Shown: positions 22,861-35,658, numbered from the stretch's first letter. The stretch is DNA of 64,000 bases from Cunninghamia lanceolata (GCA_027924645.1 BSBN01000039.1:24313272-24377271), one strand, 5' to 3'. Translations and numbers: made by a program. The notes: generated by a model not told the origin, from the letters alone.

Positions 22861-23701
22861 ATAAGCACCTCCCACTATCCTCATGCTCCTTTTTATGTAC
22901 TTTTAGATGTCACTTGTGTAGTATGCACAAGCTTAGACTCAACCTTCTCCTGATTTTGCTTTCTTCTCCAAACCTTCTGAATGCTTGTCTTCTTGGGATG
23001 ACTAACTAATTTCTTTAAATCACTACTACAATACTATGCAATATGTCCAATCTTATGACATCTATAGCATAAAATATTGCAGTTTTGACCAAAGGAAAGA
23101 TAGTTTCTTCTAGGCATTCCATGAGACCTTTTATTGACATTCCTTACATGATCATGTCTTTCATACAACCAACAATTTCTTGTTAGGTGACCAACATTAT
23201 TACAATTATAACAAACACTATTATAGCCCTGATTTGACAAACTATAAGAACTCCCATTCATATTCTATCCAAAACTACTTCGTGAATGAGTTTTACAGTC
23301 TCTAGCTCTATGACCATAAACATGACAAGAATAGCAATAACCATGAAACTGAGAGTAGTTGTACCTTGTTGAATGGTATTGCCTGACAGGTGGAGATCTT
23401 GAGGAGTTACTTGTTCTTTCTCTTCCAACATCAGCAACTTTATCTTTTGCTTTCTTCTTGTCTTCCTTATGAGTAGCAAAAACATTATTTAGGTCTATCT
23501 TCTGCCTAGGAGCATTTCTAACTTTGGAACACTGTCCTTCTTCATAACCTAGACCAGTAGTGTCCTTATAATGCTTTTGCTTCTTCAACAAGTCATTTAA
23601 GCATTCAGTACTCTTTCAAACTACAGATTCTTAGAAGATGTCTTTTCCAATTCTTTTTCTCAAAGAGACTATTTCTGACTAGACATTCATTAGTTTTGAC
23701 T
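22861..23701 (-). pseudogene. gag: Gag C-terminal part with three zinc knuckles
   Basis: The minus strand encodes CYSCHVYGHRARDC (~23290-23330), CYNCNNVGHLTRNC (~23175-23215) and CYRCHKIGHIA (~23034-23065, last Cys altered), then a basic segment with VWRRKQNQEKVESK before coding stops. Several small frameshifts (near 23265, 23600 and 23650) break the frame. In plant copia elements VWRRK-like sequence leads into the protease, but here the protease and all of pol are missing. The N-terminal half lies at 28289-28854, beyond a 4.6-kb insertion. Confidence 0.75.
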
Positions 23702-26700
23702 TGTAGCGCCCCTCCATTCTCACCTTGGATGTGCAGGTAGTTTGGCTAAGGAACCTGATGATGAGGATGGAACAAGAGCTTTTGTTAATACTTTTGGGAG
23801 CATGATGCATATTGTTATTATGCAGAGATTTATTTGGATAAGGTGATGCAGTAGTATGTTGTTAAGACAGGTGGAAAGGGTGGCATCATACCATTGGACG
23901 TATGGGTGACATACGAGTATGAGATATGATTGCTAGAGTCCCTTCCCTAATGCTTTGGCTATTATGTACATGTGCTCTAACTTGTATGTTTGAGTGAACA
24001 GGTACCAGGCATCGACTCCACCTGAATTGGCAGGTTTGAGCGTGCCTTGCACCCAATGGAAGTAGTTGACCGGAGATAGCACTTGGTCCCCCACCCTAAC
24101 CATCATCCTTGAAGAGGATGAGTACCTAGTTTGATACCTTGTCAAGTACTATCAGTGGCCAGTCAGTGTTGCTTGAAGTTTTGCCTTTTGACCCTGGTTA
24201 GTGGTTAGGTAATTGTTTTGGCTTTTGGTTTAATTTGTCTGATAATATGCCTTGGTTATCTTATGCATTAAAATGGATTGATAAATAATATATATAATCC
24301 TAGTTGATAATAAAATAAAATTATAGTGTAATATTATAATTAAGAAATAATAATAAAATAATAAATAAATAGAATATTATAAAGTTGGTTATATAATTAA
24401 TTATAATATGTGAGTGACTGTGGGTAAATGGTTTTACCCGTTTGTGTAAAATTATTTATTGTGTGTATGTTTAAATTATGTTGGTTGCATATATTTTATT
24501 TATTTTTTAATAAGAGTTAGTAGGTAGTTGGGGTAGTTGTAAATTTATTTTGTACAGGAGTGGGAAAAATAACTTCCCTCCCTTCATTATTTATTAAACG
24601 GGGAGGGGGAATTCTGACCGGGAGAATTTGGGGGCTTTTTAATCTTTTTGGAAATTACTTTATTGGGAACACTGTGCATTATAAATTTCCATGGAGTTTT
24701 TTTAAGAGGTGGCTGCAATATTTTATAGATTTTGTCACCAATTTTTACTTATGTTTTCTACACAATGAAATTTAAATTATTATCTTTTCATTGTTGTTTA
24801 TAATTATATTTTATTAGGGTTTAATATAGTGCTATAAAATAATGTTTTATACTATCTTTTAAATTTACATCACTCTATTTTATTTACAAGTGTGGTACAA
24901 TATTTTATATTTTATAAAGGTTATTTCCAACACTACATTTTATTTACTATAAAGTTGGTATAAAATATACTATTAGGGTAAAATATACTATTTTATTAGG
25001 GTTTATTTCCAGTACTATATTGTCATGTCCCCATATTAAAGCCTTGTTTAAATTGAAGATTTAAACAATATATTTAATTACACATAAATATTAATAATTA
25101 AATATTAATAAGTTATATAATATATTATCATATTATATGATATAAATATCAAATATTATTATTACTATACTCATAAGATATTAATAGATATAAATATTAT
25201 TATAATATATATTATTAATAGGAATTAATTAATTAAATAATATATATATATTAGATATTAATATTATGTATGTGACTCTTTGAAGAGTCACCATTCTTCG
25301 TAAGAGGCATAATGGAACATATATAATATAAATAGCAGCAGCAAGGAAGGAAAGGGGATCAGATTTGGGGATATAAGAAAATAAGGAAGTCTAAAGTAAG
25401 CAAACAGAAGTCTTTAAATATGAAAGTCAGAAAGTATGGAATAACAGTAACTTGCATTTAATTTAAGAGGAAGTATTATAAATATATGGGAAATAAATAA
25501 AAAAAAGGAATATCGGCATTATAAATAAATATAATTAAATCCGCATTATATTTATATATTTAAATCTGCATTATATATATATATATTTCTGAGTCATAAG
25601 TAGGAAAGATATCATAAATACATATAGGAAGGAATTATTCAAGTAAAAATAAATATATATATATGCAATAATATTAATAGCATATATAATAATATAATAT
25701 AGAGATATTATTAATATTATAACAAATACTATAATATATAAATATTAAAGAATAGGCGAAAGAGAATAGAATCCAGTGAGCAGATTCAATAAGACAAGCA
25801 GCATAAAGAGGTACGTGCACTTTCCTTTATTGAATACTGCTTATATCAGCATAATAATAATTGGAATATATTACCATCATTGATGTATATACATTCATTA
25901 TGTATAAGTATGCATACAGAATAGGTATAATAATATGAGAATAAATAGGAGTGTAGAAATAAGGTAAATCTACTTACATATATGAAAATGGATATAAATA
26001 TGAATATGAAAGTGAATATAAAAATTATTATGAGTATGAAAATGGGATTATGAGATCATAAGCATAAGGACATAAGTATGAAAGGATTTTTAACTGTGTA
26101 CTTATCAATTAAATCAAGCTTTTAGTGATGAATAAATATATTGGTAAGTGGATTGATTACTTCTTATAGATAAGTCATTGAGAGTTGGGGACATTTAAAA
26201 TAAATAAATAAATTACATTATGTCTAATTATAAACTTTGTTAGGAATAAGTAGTTATAAAGTTTCTTATACCATTTAAACAATGTTTTGTTTATTTTGAT
26301 TTCTCATTAAATGTTCATGAGATTCAGTTAGGAATAAATGGAAAGGTTATATTCTTTACGTAGAATAAATTATTTATAGATGACAATTGAAATGTATTCT
26401 TCTAGTTAGAATTTACAATATACCAGTTGTAGAGAAATTAAAACCATGGTAAAAACATACAACTCTAGAGACTTAAGTTCCAAATTAAGGCTTAGTTGAT
26501 GTTTTAATTGAGTAGAGTCATGTATAGGTAAGAATAGTAAGTAGTTAATCTTAATTAGATTTTAATTAATTATGAATTATTTTTTTATATGCTATCTTTG
26601 AATAAAGAGAGAGAGTTATCATAGAAGGATCTCATGTTTAGAATATAGGATTTTCTTAATTGTTTGTTATAATAAAAGTTGGCTCTTTGTGTTAAGTAAG

Positions 26701-28283
26701 AATAGATTATTGTGAAATAATTACATATAGGTAATTGTCTTTTATGTTTACTATCTACTTACACTGTGCATAGAATTATGAAATTGGTCTATTCTAAAAT
26801 TGAGATTGGATAATAACCAAGTTACAATCTTATATTGATAACTTTGTTATGATAAATTCTCTGTAGTAACCAATGTATCTAGACTACTGGATTAAATGTT
26901 CATGCTTTTGTTATAGTGGGATGTAAGTTCTGTGTCATTGGGAAGTTGGATTGTAGAGGCTAAGAAGGGTGTAGTTGTGTGTATGGTCCTTGTGATATGT
27001 AACCCTAAAATGTTGTCTCCTATTCTGACATGAACTCATTTAATTGTGATGAACATTCAAAGATGATTAATGCCTTGTTTGGTGTATGGATTATGTGGTT
27101 ATGATGGTTGTGCAAGATGGTCAATGCCTTGTCCAGTGTAGGGTTTACTAGTTGCAAAGTAGGGGGAGTGGCTCTCAATGGGGGCCGGAACCCATAGTGG
27201 TGTCTAGGACAACCCATTGAAGGGTTTCTTAATCCAGTGATAACATTAATAATGAAATAGGGGAATGGGTAGAATTCACATTAATCAAGATAATGTATGC
27301 CTCACTCGTGGCTCAAATGCTCATTTAGGCTTGAGATGAGATGAGAAGGCCTGGAATGGTAAGATCAACTACCTTGTCCCCATGAAAGGTACATTGATTC
27401 TGCATGAGTTTGTATGGGGACCGAGGATCGGGAGAGGCTACCAAGACAACCCAAAGATGGGAGTCAGGGCCTAGTGAAGTCCACCAAGACAACCCATATC
27501 AATCCATGTGATGACACTCCTCCCTATTGCAGTCCAGCACTCCCTAGTTGTATTTCCTCCCTCAATTGTGTAAGTGCCTCTGGAAGTGCAGTTAAGTATG
27601 TCAGTGATGTTTATTGTGGACAGTTTGATAATTGGTGTCATGTATAACCCTATTGCTTGTGTTAGTCTATTATTCTCCTTACTATCTGTGAGTGTGGGAT
27701 CTTGTGTTATCTCCTAGCTCAGGGGGTGGACCTTAGGGTTCCACATGGTTGGGTGGAAGAGCTTTTATTTCCATTGGTTTTTCCCTTGCCGATGTTCGTG
27801 GGTGAGGAGGATGTATCTTGTGCATTAGATATCAGATCTTGTACCAGTTTGAGGAAGATGATTATGCATACTCATGGTCTAGCCTTGTGTGATAGTCGAT
27901 TCATAATGTATGTATTCAAAGGTGATAATGTAATCAATGTAATGAATTACTCATGTGTATAGGAATTTGTACATTCACATGTAATCCTGATCATGTCGAT
28001 TATTCATCTGATGTTATGATATGGAGATGTATATGTTTATTCATTTAATGCAATAGATTTAGAATGATCTACTAATGTTAGTTAATAATGTATGTTGAAT
28101 TATGTTAATTGATTTGGCAAGTAATGCAACCATGAAATCTTAGAGGACAAGTCGTTAGTTCAAATGATGTGTATAGATGTGTTAACATTACTTTGTTATC
28201 TTATTCATATAAAAAAAAAAATTATCCTGCTTTGCATAGCATAGATATTTTGTTCTCTAAGGTGTTCATGGCGGGGCATTACA
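23702..28283. mobile_element. 4.6-kb LTR-like element inserted in the Gag gene
   Basis: It is flanked by perfect 5-bp duplications TGACT (23697-23701 and 28284-28288). The ends are long imperfect inverted repeats: plus-strand TGTAGCGCCCCTCCAT at the left and, read inward on the minus strand, TGTAATGCCCCGCCAT at the right. TG...CA ends and a 5-bp duplication fit an LTR, so a very long solo LTR is the simplest reading. No internal LTR pair, PBS or coding domain was found. 24200-26700 is AT-rich with many TATA and ATTA runs. A DNA transposon or LARD-type element is an alternative. Confidence 0.75.
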
Positions 28284-28288
28284 TGACT

Positions 28289-28854
28289 TCTAGATCATAT
28301 TTTGTAAACTCAACTACTCTTTTGGCTTCTTCAACTTTAGTCTTTAGGATGATAATAAATTTGTCAGATTCATCAACTTCCACAATCAAATTTTTTGCCT
28401 TTTCAATTTCTAAAGAAACTTTTACAAAATTTGAATGTACCTTTTCATTGGAATCTTTTTCTTGTTGAAGTTGGTCTTCTAGTCTCTTATTCTCTTTTAT
28501 GAGTTTCTTGATAGTGTCTAGAGCACACAAGAGTTCTCCTTCTAAATCAACCTCACATTCATGTTCATCATACTCCTGTTCATAGTCATCTTCACCCACA
28601 AAGAGGTCTCCTTCGTCATCAATGTCGACAACAAAATCATCTTCTCTTTCATCAAGTTTTTGTCCACTTACACTCACAATGAAGTCTTCCTTTTTATCAA
28701 AACTCTCAACTACAAGACCATTCTCTTTATCACACTTTGTATCAACATTCAGGGGTGACTCATGCAACAACTCATTGCTTGACTTGACTGGGGCTTGTTT
28801 TACAACATTTTTCTTGGCATCTTTCTTTTCTCTATTTTTTTTACACTTTCCCAT
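28289..28854 (-). pseudogene. gag: Gag N-terminal part of the Gag-only element
   Basis: The ATG at 28854 lies about 55 nt inside the primer-binding site. The frame is open to the insertion at 28288. The protein is lysine-rich at the N-terminus (MGKCKKNREKKDAKKN), then very acidic (VDIDDEGDLFVGEDDYEQEY), then helical with coiled-coil character (IKKLIKENKRLEDQLQQEK). After the insertion the frame continues at 23701 with KTNECLVRNSLFEK. This Gag would package element RNA. The interruption makes it non-functional here. Confidence 0.75.
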
Positions 28855-28909
28855 GGTACTCCACTATCAGGACCTACCCAAGCCTGTTAGCCTTCTATAG
28901 GGAACCTAT

Positions 28910-28921
28910 GCTCTGATACCA
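28910..28921 (-). promoter_or_regulatory. Primer-binding site of the Gag-only element
   Basis: Minus-strand TGGTATCAGAGC is complementary to the 3' end of plant initiator tRNA-Met and lies 2 nt from the 5' LTR. Confidence 0.9.
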
Positions 28922-28923
28922 CT

Positions 28924-30677
28924 TGCTGGAGTACAGGACCACTAAGAGGGGGGTGAATCAGTGGTCTATAAACTTCAAAACTTTTTGCACCTTTTAATCT
29001 ACTGGATAGACAATGAGAGATACTTTAAAGATTTATCAAACACATATGCATAAGTATGATGATAATCAGTATGAAAAAGACCTCAAAGACAAAACATTAG
29101 GGCACACACATAAAGATAAACAACATGAACCATAACACATGTTTTTGATGAGTGGAAAACCCTCATAGGGATAAAAAACCACTCTTGAATCCTTCCACTT
29201 TATTGTGCCTCACTAGCAAAACCAATAACCTTCACTAGGTACAATTAGTGTCTCACTGACACAGTCTCACTGGCAAATACAACTGCTTCACTAGCAAAGT
29301 GTGCCTCACTAGCAAAATGTGACCATAAGGAAGAAAACTCAATTCAAAGGGTTGCCTTGATTCTCTACAATACACCAAATGACTTAACCCTCTTCATCAC
29401 ACATACAATCTTACTGAGGATACACTACATGCTTTCTGCATCAAAAGATAGACCTTATCATCAAAAACACCTTGACTCATTAAGACATCTTGCCACTACA
29501 TTAAAAACTCGTGTTCCCTCTGCAAGTCATACCTTGAATCTGATTAAACAAACATTCATACTTTTTTGCATGCTACAAGTTATTCTCTCACTTACATCTC
29601 TTTGTATACCCTTGAACCTCTTTCAAGTTTGATTTCATTAACAACAATGTTTTCCTTCACCAATCCTCATAATATCTACATGAGCAGAAAGATCTCACCC
29701 TATATATTACCATCAACCAAGTCACACACTCACAATTGTCAGATAGTGCGAGTTATCAATTTCACTGGCCCTCTACACCGGTTAGAATTTTGTTGCAAGG
29801 CAGTTAGAAGGTCTGCCCATCAATCTTAAGAAGCATGAAGTTCTGTTATGATATGAAAGTTATTTAAATATCCTTCATTTGATTTCATGTTCGCACCAAG
29901 ACAACTTTAAACAATAGCCACTGATTTTTGTTTGGGCACCCATTTCTTATATGTCTTTATTGGATCTCCCAATTTTACAAGGTTGAGGGGCCAGTTTTTC
30001 AATGCTCATAACACCCTTTAAGAAGTCACTGTAAGTGATATGACCTAAGATTAAAAAAATCACCTTCAAAACATAAATAAAGTGCACATGGTTAGGTGAC
30101 AGTTAGGTCCTAGGTTTTAGAACATAGTAAGTACTTAGAGTTTCCTAGGGTTATGTCATAGAAATTTAGGGTTTCTTAGGTTTAACCTCACAAGTCTAAT
30201 TAATCTTTGACTATCAAGCATCTCCAACTTGCAAGTTCAACTGGTAGTTCTCTGATGAATGCTAGACAAGAATTAATAGCAACTCCAAATGTGAACAAGC
30301 ATCAAGTGAATAAGCATCATAAGCATCAACATCTTCAACTTCAACTTCTTAATTTTTGCATCACAAACTTGATGAGCATAGCACTGACTTGAACCTACAA
30401 CAAACACAACCTGAATCAAGAGGATGAACCACTCTGCAAGAACAACACTGAATCTTCTTAAGCATGATCAATATCATTACCAAGTCAGAGATCCTAATCC
30501 AAACATGAAACATGGTCATTATCATAACCAAGAACATGGGCAAAGAATGAACAACCTTTGAGCACAACCTTTGATGTCTCTGCATGCCATCAACCTCTTG
30601 ACACCATATCAAAATCACATCAACCTGACCTCAACACAACTCAACCCTTTGACATCAATGACAACTACATCACAACA
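28924..30677 (-). repeat. 5' LTR of the Gag-only element
   Basis: A 1,754-bp LTR paired with 17851-20469. It ends at the primer site side with TGCTGGAGTACAGG (plus strand) and at the outer side with CATCACAACA. ORFs at 29357-29829 and 30361-30618 are LTR shadows. Confidence 0.85.
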
Positions 30678-31005
30678 AGAATTTGGCTGGGTCAGAAGGC
30701 TTAGAGGGGAACAAGGTTAAAGGGAATCAAAGTGAGGCAAAGGTGTCAATACTAGGCCCTTGACTATCAAGGTTGAAAGTGCGTATGGCCCCAGTCACTT
30801 GTAACAAATTATGCAATGATAGGAACACAAGAGAGGTGATGCCTAATAAAGTAAGCAAAGTTGGGCTTGTTTTGACTCACTCCAAGTGGAAATCAAGGGC
30901 TAAGGAGGTGGAAGCTGTTAGCACTAATTTTGGTCTGGATCTGAGCGCAGGATGTTGGAGGGTTTTTTCCTTTTTGGGCCCTAAGTTTCCTTGTTCATCG
31001 CTGTG
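30678..31005 (+). pseudogene. Right flank: dispersed LINE-like repeat fragment
   Basis: 30678-30890 is nearly the same as 35456-35658 (AATTTGG[CT]TGGGTCA ... GGGCTTGTTTTGACTCAC). The reading VPSLDGVYANI upstream and KVGLVLTH, WKSRAKEVEA and FGLDLS here look like the C-terminal part of a plant LINE ORF1 and the spacer to ORF2, but the match is weak. Stops occur. It carries the probable right target-site copy AGAAT (30678-30682). Confidence 0.4.
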
Positions 31006-32140
31006 ATTTTCTCTATCGGCGAAACTTCTTTTTGGGTACTCAAATTTTGCTTGAACCATCGCGTTGAACCCTTTTGGTTCAAGGTTCAACGGTTCATGGG
31101 CTTAGGCTCCATCTTTTCCCGTCAGTGAATTCTTTATTCATCTATGTTATCGGCGTTGAACTTCTCGGTTAAACTTCTCTTTTGAACCATCGGGTTGAAC
31201 TGGTTCAGGGTTCAATGGTTCAAAGCCTTATGATTTTGGTCTTATCAGCGTAACATTCATCATCGGGTGGACGGTGGAGCGTTGGCCCGATGGTTTGCCT
31301 CTGGCCGATGGAAGGTTAGTGGTTTGCAAGGTTGGTTTCAGTGTGACATGTTCTATCGGGCTAACCGTTGGAGGGTTCACCGGTATACAATGTTTGGCCG
31401 ATGGATATGTTATTGGCGAGACTATTGTGATCGGCTGGGGAGATTTTGGTTGCTCCGACGGTGTAAGTCACACCAACGGAGGTGGTTTTCGGCGTGACTT
31501 GTGTTGTCGGCGAGGATGGATTGCGTTGGGTCGACAATGGAGGGTCTGACCGATGAAGGGGGAAGCCGATATGTTATCGGCGGGAGTTGTTCTATCGGCA
31601 ACAGTCTTTTATGGTTTGCCGATGGAAGGAAGTCACCCTGATGGGGAATGCCATCGGAGTAAGGTTGCTTATCAGGTTAGCAGTTGGAGGGTCTGCCGAT
31701 GGGGTAGTGTCAGGTCGATGAGGATTTGGAGTGGTCATCAGTGAGAGTTGGTCTGTCGGTGAAGGAGCTTTTGGCTAGGCCGATGGTTCTTCTCTGGCCG
31801 ATGGGGATGTTGGAGGCTTTCAGGAGTTGTTCATCGGTGTGATTGGCTGTGTCGGCCGAGGGGTTTTTTGCTTGGCTGACGATATTGGTCTGGCCGATGG
31901 TGGTAGGATGGTAACTGCTAATGGGGTGCGAGCTGGTCATCGGAGAGACTCATACTATCGGTGGAGATCTGAAGAGTTGGCCCGATGGTGCATCTCTGGC
32001 CGATGGAGGGGATTGTAATGTAGCGGTCGGCAGGACAATTGAGGTCGGCAGGAGATTCGTGGGCTTGGCCGATGGTGTTGATCTCGACGATGGGCTTTGG
32101 GTGAAGGAGCGTGTGTCGAGTGTGGCAAAAGCGCTCGACA
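31006..32140. repeat. CCGATGG-rich tract, probably LTR-derived
   Basis: Words such as CCGATGG, ATCGGC, TCGGCGTGACT and GTAAGTCACACCAACGG recur every 20-60 bp. The same motif family fills 6000-6560 in the gypsy 3' LTR and 20100-20215 in the solo LTR, so this is likely part of a third LTR of that family. ORFs on both strands here are by-products of the repeat. Borders were not found. Confidence 0.55.
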
Positions 32141-34779
32141 CCTATTATGCAAGTGACTATGCTTTTAAACTACTAAGGTAGTCTCCTCACCGTGCATGTG
32201 GGACTAATCTCCCTGCATTTTTTGAACCTGTGGTGAACGCATTTTGGCAGGAATTTCTTTTTTGATGTGTTGCGACGGTTTTCAAGCAGCTGCGGGTGGT
32301 TGAGCCATCAATGGCGACTGTAGCAGGGGCATGGGCGAGTTGTTGAACAGTCATGTACCCAATTTTTTGGTGTGAGGACTTCCAGATGGTGGCACAGGTC
32401 TCGAGGCCACCATTGTCTACTTTCTGTCTCTGCAGCAATAAATTTTGAGCGCCATTCCTTTGAAGGATCTATATCTGGCGGATTTTTGTAAAAGCCTTGT
32501 AATTAATTGCTGTGGTACACTTTCTGGCTAATATAAGCAGACTGTGTTACCATTGTTTAGGTTGTTGAAAGTTGAACATTTGGCTCTGTAATACAATACA
32601 GCTGATTTGGTTGCTCTGTACAACAAAACCTGTGAGTTTATGTATCTCTTGTTGTACATTTTTGCATGAATCCACTGATTTCATGGTTAATTCTATATGA
32701 GAAATGTTGTTAGCATGTGTTTTGTTAATTCTGTCTCCAGTATTACATGTATCTTTCTTCTGAGTCTGGATATTTAAGCAATGTTTGAGACTCTAGAACA
32801 TAGAATTCCTGTTTTGAATGTCTGATCTCTTAACTTCTGCTCAAGGGGTAGATTAAATTGTTCTCAAATTGAACATTGGGAAGGGTATACTGCAGTAGGG
32901 ATGCCATAAGTATAGATAGCTTAACACTCTATATTGGGAGATATCTGTAAGGCAGGTATCATATGTGTCCCCCTGAAATCCAGTTTTAGTTGTTCATGCA
33001 TATCATTCATAGGTGTATGTCTATTGACTCCAGGCCCTGGATAGGCACCGATCTAGCTTTGTCTTTGTGTTACAACCATGTCCAACTTTGCATCCAAATT
33101 TAAAATCAAAATCAAACTCTAAAACAACCATTAGGATAGTAGAATTAGTTTTAGGATCCAAGTCCTCTGTCTACAACTACAAATAGGCCCAAAGCTAGCC
33201 CCTTTGCTCTTATCTTACAGTTTTGGTCTACTTACAGGACTTATCTGCTTTCTGTCAGCATCCCAGCCTTGTATGTATATCCTCATGGATGTTGAGTAGG
33301 GAATACCCCCCTAGGTTTTGCAGAGCCTGAAGAAGAAGAGGAGATAAAATATAGAGTCTATCTCCTACACTGTTGGCCCCTGGCCCAGAGATCCTGTTGA
33401 TCATTGATGACTACCTTGTAGGGAAATCTGGGAATAAGCATCCAGTCTGGGAAAAAACCAACAGAAGCTATGGAAGATAAGGATGAGAAAGATGCTCTAG
33501 TGTCTCAAATTATGGATGACTATTGTCCCCTATTTTGGTGAGCATCTAATTTTGTCCTTAGGCCATAAAGTATTATATAAGGAAGAGAAATTTTCAAGTC
33601 AAGGGTTAATATGTCAATTTAATGCTTTGTGGCAAATGTTGTATATTTGCCTCTAATGTATGTGGTTATAGTCATGCACATGCATTTCATATGTAAGCAT
33701 AAAATAGAGATAGAGTCATGCAAAGAGAGCACATACAATGATCGAGACAACACATTTATCCTAAAAACCCTAAAAGGATGAAATCTCTAGCAAGAGTGAG
33801 CATCTAGCTTCTCATTTCACTATGATGTAGCCAAGTTATATTGTGCCTCATAGGCTACAAAGGGATATGATAACATTTGCATAGCTAAACACCTAAAATG
33901 TGCCTCCAACACCATGAAACCTCTTCTCTAATGCTTGCAACAACTAATATGGACAACATGAAAGCTAAAACATGATAAACATGGAAGATCAAACTTTGAA
34001 AAGGTGATTTAAAATGTCAAAACTCTTCACATTCCATGCATTGCTTACATTGTGGTAAACTCGTTGCTTCTTTGAAGAGGTAATTTTGAAATCACCACAT
34101 TCAATGATGCTTTCAATGCTGAAAAATAAAAATAATGTTTCAAGGCATCCTTGAGATGCTTCCAATCATCCCAAACACATCTGTAATAAAGATGAAAACT
34201 TAATGGCAATAACAACCTCTTAACTCACATATACATAGCCTCTAAGGCAACTCTTAACAAAAATGGGAACATGACCCCAATGGACCAACAACTTGAACCA
34301 ATATTTTGAATTGTACCTCCCCTATAGCGAGGATTTTGGTACCCAAAATATTAACAATACAATAGTTGAGGAATTAATTTTCCCACACCCTCTTTAGCTA
34401 CCCCACTTGGCCGTACTTGGAAACAACTTTAATTTGATTTACCCCTCAAATTGATACAAACCAAACCTCATAAGTTTCCTAACTGATATAATCAAAACAT
34501 CACAATAACTAAAAGGAAGACTATTCACACATCTTAGAAGGCAACAACTAAAATCATGCTCATTACCTCTATAAGAGTGTAGTCCTCTAGGTCTAAGAAG
34601 TAAATTAGAACCTTGTTGCATCTATTGTCATACTCCTTGTTGCTCCTTTTGTGATTGAAACCCATGCATATGGCCAACTACAACTCTCTTAGTCTTGTCA
34701 TTCACCCAACAATGAAGGAACAACCCTTCCATTGGCACTAATTAGTGTCTTGTATCTCAAGATGTACTAGCCAAAGTGG
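32141..34779. other. No recognisable gene; possible old LTR sequence
   Basis: A TATA-like GGCTAATATAAGCAG lies near 32526. A block near 33297-33390 (CCCTAGGTTTTGCAGAGCCTG) resembles 48133-48220. The rest is AT-rich with no open frame that has a domain. Confidence 0.4.
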
Positions 34780-35198
34780 CCTCAAACTTACCAACATAGT
34801 AGTACAAAGTAAAATATTTCCCATCCAAATAAAGGATTTTACTAATTCTTTCTCCTAAAGTAAACAACATCAAAAACATCTAATGGAATTACTTCTACCA
34901 AGACTTCATCTTTAAATTGTGGGTTAAGTCTAAAGCAGAATTTGCACTACTTAATCACTATAATTTTAACTTCATGTTGTAACTACTCTAAAGAATATGG
35001 ATGTGGATTATCTATAATTTTTGAACCAATTTCACATACCAAATTATAAGGAATAAGGTTTTCTTGAGAGCATGAATCAAACATAGCATCAACCTTCTTA
35101 CCTTTCACTTGAATCTTCGTGTGAAAAAGTTGAGTGAAGTCCTCTTCATCATAAGATCCATCAGCCACCTTATGAACACCCTTAAAAGCATGACACAA
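34780..35198 (-). pseudogene. Ty3/gypsy retropepsin fragment
   Basis: The minus strand reads QLFHTKIQVKGKKVDAMFDS followed by CSQENLIPYNLV, then NPHPYSLE, CKFCFRLNPQFKDEVLVEV and IPLDVFDVV. This matches the Ty3 aspartic protease pattern (DSGS near the start, HPxPYPLGW, VPLDV later), but the catalytic DSG is changed to DSC and stops follow near 34980 and 34870. It is a dead fragment with no adjoining RT. Confidence 0.6.
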
Positions 35199-35402
35199 GG
35201 CAATCTCTCATCTATTTATGAGTTTCTTTCAATTTATATCTCATTTCTCATAATGTGGCATCCATGTCCTTCTCCTTCTTACCCCAAGAAGGTGCAACTC
35301 ATGATGTAACTTCTAATACCTCTCTTTTGAATGCTCATCTTTATCACAATGTGAATGATGATACTTTATCTCACCTTTTCCCCTTTGATTAGAAATGGTA
35401 GT

Positions 35403-35658
35403 AGCAATATAAAACCATAATGTGCCTAGTCTTGAAGGTGTTTATGTGAATATACAAAATTTGGTTGGGTCAAGAGGCTTGGAGGGGAATGAGGTTAAAG
35501 GGAATCAAAGTGAGGCAAAGATGTCAATACTAGGCCCTTGACTATCAAGGTTGAAAGTGCCTATGGCCCTAGTCACATGTAACAAATCATGTAATGATGG
35601 GAGCACAAGAGAGGTGGTGTTTGATAAAGTAGGCAAAGTTGGGCTTGTTTTGACTCAC
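35403..35658 (+). repeat. Uninterrupted paralogue of the site hit by the Gag-only element
   Basis: 35411-35455 matches 17802-17850 and 35456-35658 matches 30678-30890, running through GAATATACAAAATTTGG without a break. It is the natural empty site for the 12.8-kb insertion. It ends abruptly at 35658, where copia integrase sequence begins. Confidence 0.85.

Larger units (their letters stand above)
17851..30677 (-). mobile_element. 12.8-kb LTR retrotransposon with Gag only (TR-GAG-like), nested insertions
   Basis: Two ~1.75-kb LTRs share the same ends (minus strand TGTTGTGATG ... CTCCA[AG]CA): 5' LTR 28924-30677 and 3' LTR 17851-20469, the latter enlarged by a solo LTR. A primer-binding site TGGTATCAGAGC lies 2 nt from the 5' LTR, and a polypurine tract AAAGGGAGAGAT lies next to the 3' LTR. 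The interior encodes Gag with zinc knuckles. I found no protease, integrase or RT. Flanks ATAAT and AGAAT are probably a diverged 5-bp target duplication. The same flanking repeat occurs uninterrupted at 35403-35658. Such Gag-only elements need pol supplied by another element. Confidence 0.85.

Noticed and set aside
24200..26700. AT-rich tract as replication origin or matrix attachment region
   Set aside because: AT content alone is not evidence; the tract lies inside an inserted repeat.
27414..27962. Two plus-strand ORFs
   Set aside because: Inside the 4.6-kb LTR-like element, without domain or repeat support.
31267..32181. Overlapping ORFs on both strands rich in Gly/Trp/Arg
   Set aside because: Produced by the CCGATGG-type repeat, which has few stops in several frames.
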